Of a DNA stretch of 64,000 nt, positions 51,599 through 57,957 are shown piece after piece. Positions within the stretch are counted from its first letter, which is position 1. Each line of letters starts with the position of its first letter. The translations under genes and the position numbers were made by a program. The DNA lies in contig CAZLRH010000016.1 of NCBI GenBank assembly GCA_964562015.1, positions 8,343 through 72,342 on the forward strand, written 5' to 3'. This DNA is from CAZLRH01 sp964562015. Its GTDB lineage: Bacteria; Verrucomicrobiota; Verrucomicrobiia; Opitutales; JABDGR01. Below the pieces are notes generated by a model. It searched no databases and was not told the DNA's origin. It saw nothing but the letters and a program-made list of their open reading frames with translations.

Positions 51599-53148
51599 GG
51601 GGTCGGCGGGTGGATGCGACGGGGGCCGGGAAACTGCTCGAATAACCATAAGTCTTCCTCAGTAATGTCCCCAGTCCGCATTCCGTAGCCGTCGTGCCCG
51701 TCTCCGGAAGAAGTTATGGTGGCGAGTTGGGTATGAATTTTACCATTCGCGTCCCTGGTATCGGCGAAGATAAACGTACGTGAAATCCCCGGACGGAGCC
51801 CAAAATCTTCTTGCTCCGCTTTGCTGAATAGCACGGCAGCGCGCTCCGGGCCCACGGCTGCAATGAGGTTGTCGGAAAACCACTCGCGCAGGCGCATGGT
51901 TTCATCAGTACTCATTGGCGGGATGAAGTAAGCGGTATTCGACCCTGGCATTTGGTCCAGGCCGAGGGCAGGATCTTGCCCTTCCACAGCCTGTTCGAGC
52001 GTAATTTCCCGCAGTTGGGTCTGGGCAAAATCCTTCAAGCGATTGTCCAGTGTGGTAAAAACATCATCGAGCGCTTCCACTTCGTCCGGCGTCAGGGCGA
52101 GCCACTGGATGTAATCTACAGGAGATTCGACGACCGTGCCTGAAACAAATTTAAGCGTTGTACGCCGGTCGGGATTAAAAGAGTCCCGTCCCAAATTATC
52201 CACAAAGCCTTTCGCAGTTTCTAAATCCACTAGCAGGTAATCCGATGCCACTGGCGCGCCGGGGGCGGGTGCCGCACCAGCGCGGACATCGCGAATACGG
52301 ACTTTCAACCGGTCGCCTTCCTCGCGCAGCCGGGCATTTTTCTCGGCGAGGACGTCATTCTGCTCATTGATAAGCGAAAGGGCCTCGGATTGCAGGGCGA
52401 GCGGAATCAACGCCAAGGCTAGCATGACCGTAGCTGCCAGGGTTGTTTTCGTTTTGGTGGACATGGCAAAAAACTTGCCCAACGCATGGGAAAAGCCGCC
52501 CCCAGCAGCGGCGCTGGTGACGGAGACTCCCACAACTTTGGCCGCCAAGCCCGCGGGTGCCGGTCCGGCGGCGTGCGCGCCGAGGCCGGAGACCAGCAGC
52601 GCGGCCGTGGTGGCCACGCCATAACGCGCAAAATGGGCGCGCAGTTTATCCAAGGCGCGGTCCACCCGTTTGCGCGCGGCTTCTTCGCTGAGCGCAAGGA
52701 CGTGGCCGGTTTCGGGCAAGGTCTTGCCCTCGATGAAGCGCAGAAGCATGGCATCCTGCTCGAGGCGCGGGAGTTGCGCCATGGCTTCCTCCAGCAGCGG
52801 CGCAAGCTGTTCCCAATGTTGATCAGCGGGTGAGTCTTGTTCGGCGAGATTCATGGCGATCGTTTCACGCTGTTGGCGGCGTTTTTCCGCGCGCAAGGTG
52901 GCGAGGGCTTCGTTTCTCGCGGTGCGATAAAGCCAGCCGGCGAGAATCTGCCCGGCTTGCAACGCGGCCGCTTTGCGCGCCAATTTGATGAAAACCGCCT
53001 GCACGATGTCTTCGGTCATCGGCGGCTCGTGGACTATGCGCCGGACCGCCGAGTAAACGAGGCCCAGATGACGTTCCACCAGTTCGGCAAAGGCACTCTC
53101 CGAATGATATTCGACGAACTGGTGCAAAAGCTCCCGGTCTTCCCTCAT
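51595..53148 (-). CDS. ECF-like sigma factor with membrane-anchored C-terminal domain
   Basis: A 517-residue protein. Residues 1-90 form sigma region 2 (FAELVERHLGLVYSAVRRIV, TEDIVQAVFIKLARKA, GWLYRTARNEAL) and ~110-175 region 4 (LPRLEQDAMLLRFIEGKTLP, SEEAARKRVDRALDKLRAHF). A linker with GPAPAGLAAKVVGVSVTSAA, a membrane helix at ~235-252, a coiled coil (~254-288) and a ~220-residue C-terminal domain follow. The linker and helix resemble those of the sigma factor at 61444, but the C-terminal domains differ. The following gene carries a copy of this C-terminal domain. A TATAGTAT box lies six bases before the ATG. The C-terminal domain is inferred to face the periplasm. Confidence 0.9.
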   Translation of the reverse strand: MREDRELLHQFVEYHSESAFAELVERHLGLVYSAVRRIVHEPPMTEDIVQAVFIKLARKAAALQAGQILAGWLYRTARNEALATLRAEKRRQQRETIAMNLAEQDSPADQHWEQLAPLLEEAMAQLPRLEQDAMLLRFIEGKTLPETGHVLALSEEAARKRVDRALDKLRAHFARYGVATTAALLVSGLGAHAAGPAPAGLAAKVVGVSVTSAAAGGGFSHALGKFFAMSTKTKTTLAATVMLALALIPLALQSEALSLINEQNDVLAEKNARLREEGDRLKVRIRDVRAGAAPAPGAPVASDYLLVDLETAKGFVDNLGRDSFNPDRRTTLKFVSGTVVESPVDYIQWLALTPDEVEALDDVFTTLDNRLKDFAQTQLREITLEQAVEGQDPALGLDQMPGSNTAYFIPPMSTDETMRLREWFSDNLIAAVGPERAAVLFSKAEQEDFGLRPGISRTFIFADTRDANGKIHTQLATITSSGDGHDGYGMRTGDITEEDLWLFEQFPGPRRIHPPTP

Positions 53149-53154
53149 GGCGTT

Positions 53155-53162
53155 ATACTATA
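53155..53162 (-). promoter_or_regulatory. TATAGTAT box six bases upstream of the sigma-factor start
   Basis: On the minus strand: GGTATAGTATAACGCC then ATG. The same box and nearby GCC occur before the second sigma gene. Its position as a -10 element would give a leaderless mRNA. No canonical -35 is seen at 16-18 bases. Confidence 0.5.
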
Positions 53163-53209
53163 CCAATGCCGCCGCCCGCGGAAAGCGGACAAAGCAGCCA
53201 CGATTTCTT

Positions 53210-53292
53210 CGACAGAATTAACAGAATTTCCCCAAACGACGGCTCCGTATGAATGGTTTGCTGCCATTCAGGAAATTCTGTCAATTCTGTCG
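53210..53292. repeat. Inverted repeat of the GACAGAATTAACAGAATT family
   Basis: Two 22-base arms (53210-53231 and 53271-53292), starting CGACAGAATTAACAGAA and ending AATTCTGTCG, are complementary with a single mismatch around a 39-base loop. Each arm holds two 12-base ACAGAATT units. It matches the element at 6915-6985 and lies between the sigma gene and the 3' end of the SDR-like gene. Confidence 0.8.
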
Positions 53293-53313
53293 AATGCAGT
53301 CTTGTAGAGCAGC

Positions 53314-55065
53314 CTAATCCCCATCACGCCCGCGGCCACCACCACCGGGCGGCGGGCGGCGTCCGTAACGGCGATGGCGGCGCTGCTGTTGCTGAGCCAG
53401 GCGCTCGCGTTCGGGATAGCGCACTTTCGGCGGGCCACCGGGATTGTTTGCCGCTCCCGGCGCAGAATCCGCCGGCTGTCCTTCTTGAGCAGAAGCCTCC
53501 GAGCCCGCAGGAACTTCCGCGGGCTGGCCGGACTCTTCGCCGCGCGGCTCATCGCGAAAATCTCGCTGGGAATCGTCGCGCGGTTCGCCACGCGAGCGAT
53601 TTTCAAGATCAGTGTCCCGGCCTTGGGTCGAATGAAATTCCGTCTCGGCATAAGGCGGGAGGCTGCCGGTCTCCGGCGCGTCGTCCTCAGCGTCGCTGTG
53701 CGGGGTGCGGAAGGAATCGTCGCGGGCGAGGGCGCGCTTGGCGGCTTCCTGTTCGGGGTCCGGGTAATCTGAAATCGGGGCGCGTGGCGGCGGAGCCTCG
53801 CGGTCGGGCGGCGGATAATCGCCGCCGCGGGTGTTCGGCGGGCGGTCGCCGCGGCGAGGCTGGTTCTGGCGATCGCGATCGAAACCACCGCGGCCACGGT
53901 CGTTGCGGCCCTGGCCCTGGCGTCCACCGCCTTGGTTTCCACCCTGATTTCCGCCTTGATTGCCGCCGCGCTGGCCACGGCGATTGCCTTGGTCCTGGTG
54001 ACGTTGGGGCTGGCCCTGCCGGCGCTGCCCGTCGTAGTCGCGAGGCGGAGCCGGGCGGCGTCCCTGGCCTTCGTGGCCGCCCTCGGAAGCGGGGCGGTCC
54101 TGGCCGGAATTTTCCTGGCCGTCGTTGCCCGGGCGGGAGTCACCCTCAACGCCGTCGCCGTCGGACTGATTGCGACCGGCCCACGGCATGGGCTCGGTGG
54201 GCCCGTCAAAATCATCGTCCTCTTCGTCGGCGTATTCAGTGAGGTCGTCTTCACCGGGCGGCGGGGCATCCGCGGGGCGGGCGCGCGCCGGTGTTTGAAT
54301 GCGTTCGGGCTCGGGCGGGAAATTCTGGCGGGACGGCAGCTGCACCTCGCGGGAGGCCAGGCCGGCCAATTCCGTCGAGCGCGGCAGGCGCGGAGATTCC
54401 ACGGTCGCGGCGGGCCGGATGACGAGGGCCGAAATCACATTGGCCGGGCGCAGGCGGACAATATTCTCCACGGCGTCGGCCAGCAATTCGGGATTGATGG
54501 CCGATTGCGGGTCAATGGCCAGCGTCGCCTCGGGCGCAGTCTCGGTGTTCGGGCGCGCATAAACTGTCGTGGCCCGGATGCCGTCGTCGCGCAATTCGTC
54601 AAACAGTTGCTCGGTAAAATGATGGAGGCCGCCCTCGATAGCGGCGGTCACGGGGCCGCCCGGCGCGGGGCCTTCGCCATTCCAGCATAGCACGATGAAA
54701 TGGCCCTTTTCCTTGCGCAGCCACGGCAGCGTGCACCGCGCGAGGACCAACGGGCACAGCAGGCCGACGTTAAGACGTTCGGCCAAATCGGCCACAGGGG
54801 TGTCGAGCAGCGGGGCGGGTAAGCGCCGCGCGGCGTGGACGACAAAGCTCACATGCCCTTCGCGTGCCAGAACATCGTCCACCGTCTGCGTGAGCGCGGC
54901 GGGGTCGGCGAGGTTGACCGTGAGGGGGATAAAGTCGTCGTGAGGATAGGGATTGCGGGCGAACTGGGTCGCGAGAGCGTACACCCGGCAGCCCATACCG
55001 AGGAGGCGCCGGGCAATGGCTAGGCCCGGGCCGGCGTCGGCGCCGGTAACTAAAGCTATGTCCAT
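53314..55065 (-). CDS. SDR-like domain fused to a long disordered Arg/Gly/Gln-rich tail
   Basis: A 583-residue protein. Residues 1-230 form a short-chain dehydrogenase fold with VTGADAGPGLAIARRLLGMG (TGxxxGxG) and SFVVHAARRLPAP (NAG position). The catalytic residues are missing: the Ser position reads IVLCWNGEG, and the Tyr-x3-Lys position reads TAAIEGGL, so the domain is probably inactive. From ~255 on the chain is low complexity: acidic (TEYADEEDDDFDG), then RGG/NQGG-rich (RGGNQGGNQGGNQGGGRQGQ, RGRGGFDRDRQ), ending RHRRYGRRPPPGGGGRGRDG. Such tails bind RNA or drive condensates in other proteins. No function is known. Confidence 0.88.
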   Translation of the reverse strand: MDIALVTGADAGPGLAIARRLLGMGCRVYALATQFARNPYPHDDFIPLTVNLADPAALTQTVDDVLAREGHVSFVVHAARRLPAPLLDTPVADLAERLNVGLLCPLVLARCTLPWLRKEKGHFIVLCWNGEGPAPGGPVTAAIEGGLHHFTEQLFDELRDDGIRATTVYARPNTETAPEATLAIDPQSAINPELLADAVENIVRLRPANVISALVIRPAATVESPRLPRSTELAGLASREVQLPSRQNFPPEPERIQTPARARPADAPPPGEDDLTEYADEEDDDFDGPTEPMPWAGRNQSDGDGVEGDSRPGNDGQENSGQDRPASEGGHEGQGRRPAPPRDYDGQRRQGQPQRHQDQGNRRGQRGGNQGGNQGGNQGGGRQGQGRNDRGRGGFDRDRQNQPRRGDRPPNTRGGDYPPPDREAPPPRAPISDYPDPEQEAAKRALARDDSFRTPHSDAEDDAPETGSLPPYAETEFHSTQGRDTDLENRSRGEPRDDSQRDFRDEPRGEESGQPAEVPAGSEASAQEGQPADSAPGAANNPGGPPKVRYPERERLAQQQQRRHRRYGRRPPPGGGGRGRDGD

Positions 55066-55281
55066 GGGAAAGGTTTTGGTCGGTTAAGAGTGAACTGCAA
55101 CCCGGTGCGGGGTGAAAGCACCAGGATTTGGTTGGCGGCGCCGCGAGCCTCGGAAGACCGGACGCCGGGAGGTTAAGTTTGCGGTTTGAATCGTTCACCG
55201 GGGTGGGTGAACAGCAAAGGGTTCGACTCGGCAATAATGGGTACCGCCGCAGGGTGCAAGCGTCGAATCGGGACTCGAACT

Positions 55282-55662
55282 TCACTTAGGCTTCACTGAC
55301 TTGGCTGCTGCATGTTTGACGGCGGCGGCATCGAGGTGAAACTGGTGCAGCATCCGGTGAATCATCGGCGCGACAAAAACGCCGATGGTGCTGAGAAAAA
55401 TAATGCTGCTGAACAACGCGTAGCCGGAAGCGAAGACTTTGCCCCCCGTGGTGGAAAGTGGTTCCACCGGGCCCTGGCCGCCGAGAATCATGGAGGCGTC
55501 GAACAACGCGTCCACCCAGCGCAAGGGCTCGAAGTGATGATAGCCGACAACTCCGATCGCGAGGCAAACCGCCAAAATCACCACCGCCACCGTGCCATGC
55601 CGAAACATCCGGCGGAAAAATTCCGGCCGGGGTAATAGCGGATCGCTGCGACGTTCATACAT
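55282..55662 (-). CDS. Two-helix channel-like membrane protein with a non-canonical pore loop
   Basis: A 126-residue protein: helix 1 at ~21-41 (HGTVAVVILAVCLAIGVVGY), a re-entrant-type segment WVDALFDASMILGGQGPVEP, TTGGKVFASGYALFSSIIFL starting helix 2 to about residue 100, then a hydrophilic tail with MIHRMLHQFHLDAAAV. Topology and the G-K-x-F-A-x-x-Y transition resemble two-helix potassium channels, but the selectivity filter TVGYG is replaced by ILGGQGP. It sits 9 bases downstream of the end of tyrS on the same strand. Ion transport is inferred, not shown. Confidence 0.72.
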   Translation of the reverse strand: MYERRSDPLLPRPEFFRRMFRHGTVAVVILAVCLAIGVVGYHHFEPLRWVDALFDASMILGGQGPVEPLSTTGGKVFASGYALFSSIIFLSTIGVFVAPMIHRMLHQFHLDAAAVKHAAAKSVKPK

Positions 55663-55671
55663 GGGCGGAAA

Positions 55672-56850
55672 TCACGGCACGATTTTCACAAAAATTCTTT
55701 TGCCGGCCTGGAAAATATATTCATGCACCGGTTTTTGAAATTTGCGAAAGGGGTCGGAAATTTTGTCGGGGCCGATCTTCACCGCGCCTTGCTCGATGAG
55801 ACGGCGGACTTCGTTCTTCGACGCGAATTTGCCCGTGGCGACGAGAAGATCCACCACGGTCACCTCGTCCAGCGCGACGACTTCAGTCCACTTGAAGGCC
55901 GGCATGTCGTCGGGAATCTCGTGGCGCGCAAAAACTTTTTCAAATTGCTGAAGTTCATAACGGCCCGCGTCGAGCGAATGGAACAGGCCGACCAGCGAGG
56001 AGGCCAGATGCTTCTTGGCGTCCATCGGATGTCCGGCCTGGTGGCGGGCGATGGCCTCGTCGTCCAGCTCCAGTAACAGCCGGTAATAGTCCCACATGAC
56101 GGCGTCGGAAATGGACATGATTTTGCCGAACATCTCCTTCGGCGAATCGTTGAAGGCGATGTAGTTGTCCGAACTCTTCGACATTTTTTTCACGCCATCG
56201 AGGCCCACGAGCAAGGGCGTGCAGATCACGGCCTGCTCGGGCTGGCCGGCTTCCTTTTGCAGGACGCGCCCGACGAGCATGTTGAACAACTGGTCGCTGC
56301 CGCCCAGTTCCACGTCGGACTTGATCATCACCGAATCATGGCCCTGAATGAGGGGGTACAGAAACTCGACGATGGAAATGGGGGTGTTCTCGGCGTGACG
56401 CTGCGAGAAATCGTCGCGCTCCAGCATGCGGGCCACGGTCATCTTGCGGGCCAGCGCGAGAGCGTCGGCAAAGGTCATCTTCGCGAACCATTCACTATTG
56501 TAGTGCACCTCCGTGCGATCGCGTTCGAGAATCTTGAAGGCCTGCTCGAGGTAAGTCTCGGCGTTGGCCTTGACCTCCGCCTCGCTCAACACCGGGCGGG
56601 TCGAGGAACGGCCCGAGGGGTCGCCAATCATGGCGGTGAAGTCGCCGATGATGAGCACGGCCTGGTGGCCGAGGTCCTGAAACTGCCGCAGCTTGTTGAA
56701 AACGACGAGATGGCCGAAGGTCAGGTCGGGCCGGGTCGGGTCCACGCCGAGCTTGACGCGCAGGGGCTGGCCCGCGTGCAGGCGTTCGCGCAGTTCGGCT
56801 TCGCCGATAAAGTGCTCGGTGTTGCGGTGGAGGGCGGCGAGGGTGGACAT
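55672..56850 (-). CDS. tyrS: Tyrosyl-tRNA synthetase
   Basis: A 392-residue TyrZ-type class I synthetase. The ATP site reads DPTRPDLTFGHLVVFNKLRQ, in which the first His of the HIGH motif is Thr. The tyrosine-binding region has QFQDLGHQAVLIIGDFTAMIGDPSG, and the middle part has YPLIQGHDSVMIKSDVELGGSDQLFN. The canonical KMSKS is present in LDGVKKMSKSSDNYI. A C-terminal S4 RNA-binding domain (VDLLVATGKFASKNEVRRLI) completes it. The start is preceded by A-rich direct repeats. The enzyme is essential; the TFGH variant appears in an otherwise intact sequence. Confidence 0.96.
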   Translation of the reverse strand: MSTLAALHRNTEHFIGEAELRERLHAGQPLRVKLGVDPTRPDLTFGHLVVFNKLRQFQDLGHQAVLIIGDFTAMIGDPSGRSSTRPVLSEAEVKANAETYLEQAFKILERDRTEVHYNSEWFAKMTFADALALARKMTVARMLERDDFSQRHAENTPISIVEFLYPLIQGHDSVMIKSDVELGGSDQLFNMLVGRVLQKEAGQPEQAVICTPLLVGLDGVKKMSKSSDNYIAFNDSPKEMFGKIMSISDAVMWDYYRLLLELDDEAIARHQAGHPMDAKKHLASSLVGLFHSLDAGRYELQQFEKVFARHEIPDDMPAFKWTEVVALDEVTVVDLLVATGKFASKNEVRRLIEQGAVKIGPDKISDPFRKFQKPVHEYIFQAGKRIFVKIVP

Positions 56851-56857
56851 GGAAAAA

Positions 56858-56925
56858 GATCGAAAGAAAGGTAAAAGATGAAAGGTAAAAAGTTAAAAAT
56901 GCATGAGGTTTTTCCTTTTGGCGAA
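56858..56925 (-). repeat. Degenerate CTTTTTACCTTTCAT repeats before tyrS
   Basis: On the minus strand, repeated units such as CTTTTTACCTTTCAT, CTTTTACCTTTC and TTTTTAAC lead up to the tyrS ATG in place of an SD. Similar low-complexity tracts precede other starts in the window. Confidence 0.4.
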
Positions 56926-57042
56926 TGCCAAAAGCAGTTTGGCCGGGGGTGAACCCCGCGCATTTCCCCTTGCGGTGCGACGCGCGGAGAGTACGATTGC
57001 CGCTCCCTTCCCTTCCTTTCCACCTTAACTTCACTGCATCTC

Positions 57043-57516
57043 ATGGCTCTCCAACCCGGCACCAAGGCCCCCGCCTTCTCCCTCAAGACCAAAACCGCTG
57101 ACGGCCTCAAAGACGTCGCCCTCGCCGACACCCTCGGCAAGAAACAGACGGTCCTGCTTTTCTTCCCGCTGGCCTTCACCAGCGTCTGCACCACGGAAAT
57201 GTGCAACGTCAGCGAAAACTTCGCCGCCTACAGCAGCCTCAACGCCGCCGTTTACGCCATCAGCGTGGACAGCCCGTTCTCCCAGGAAGCCTGGGCCAAG
57301 GCCAACAAGATCACCATCCCGGTGCTCTCCGATTTCAACAAGGACGTTTCCAAGGCCTACGATGTGCTCTACGGTGACCTGCTCGGCTTCAAGGGCGTCT
57401 CGAAGCGCTCGGCTTTCGTCATCGGCACGGACGGCGTCATCAAGTACGCCTCGTCCAACGACGATCCGAAGGTGCTGCCCGACTTCGTGGCCATCCAGGC
57501 GGCGTTGAAGATGTAG
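57043..57516 (+). CDS. Peroxiredoxin, AhpE/BCP-like
   Basis: A 157-residue thioredoxin-fold peroxidase. It has the peroxidatic cysteine in FTSVCTTEMCNVSENF near residue 48 with a second cysteine five residues on, FFPLAFTSVC before it, ISVDSPFSQEAWAKAN in the middle, and a conserved arginine near RSAFVIGTDG. It reduces H2O2 or organic peroxides using thioredoxin-like partners. The divergent neighbour is tyrS, and a SnoaL-like gene follows at 33 bases. Confidence 0.93.
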   Translation: MALQPGTKAPAFSLKTKTADGLKDVALADTLGKKQTVLLFFPLAFTSVCTTEMCNVSENFAAYSSLNAAVYAISVDSPFSQEAWAKANKITIPVLSDFNKDVSKAYDVLYGDLLGFKGVSKRSAFVIGTDGVIKYASSNDDPKVLPDFVAIQAALKM

Positions 57517-57549
57517 CCTGGCGGATCACTCCCAGCAAAAGAAGCCGCC

Positions 57550-57936
57550 ATGTCGCCGGACGAAAAAGCCATCCGCCAGCTCGTGCAAGATTGGATGCAG
57601 GCTAGCCTCGCCCACGATTTCGACGCGCTGGGTCGGATGATGGCCGACGATGTGGTATTTCTGCGCGCCGGATGCCCGATGCTGCGGGGCCGCGAAAACT
57701 TTCTGAGTCTGGCCCGAGCCAACCAGAACAAGCTGTCCGTCGAAGGCCGCGCCGATACCCTCGAAGTCCACATTGACGGCCATCTCGCCCATATGTGGAA
57801 CGCTCTTTCCATCACCCTCGTGCCCAGTGACGGCAGTCCCCCGGTCACCAAGAGCGGCTACACCATGTCGCTCTTGCGCAAGGAGCCGGATGGCCGTTGG
57901 GTGCTCGTTCGCGACGTCAATTTGCTTCCGCCTTAA
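57550..57936 (+). CDS. SnoaL-like/DUF4440 family protein
   Basis: A 128-residue NTF2-fold protein. It begins SPDEKAIRQLVQDWMQASLA, then FDALGRMMADDVVFLRAG and CPMLRGRENFLSLAR, and ends GYTMSLLRKEPDGRWVLVRDVNLLPP. The layout matches the YybH/DUF4440 set of small proteins with no confirmed common activity. It lies between the peroxiredoxin and aconitase genes on the same strand with short gaps, so it may belong to the same transcript. Confidence 0.85.
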   Translation: MSPDEKAIRQLVQDWMQASLAHDFDALGRMMADDVVFLRAGCPMLRGRENFLSLARANQNKLSVEGRADTLEVHIDGHLAHMWNALSITLVPSDGSPPVTKSGYTMSLLRKEPDGRWVLVRDVNLLPP

Positions 57937-57957
57937 AACCCTCCGCTGTTTTTCTCC

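Noticed and set aside
55066..55281. Possible structured RNA in the gap upstream of the SDR-like gene
   Set aside because: A TTCGACTC T-arm-like string is present, but no cloverleaf or SRP/RNase P signature could be built.
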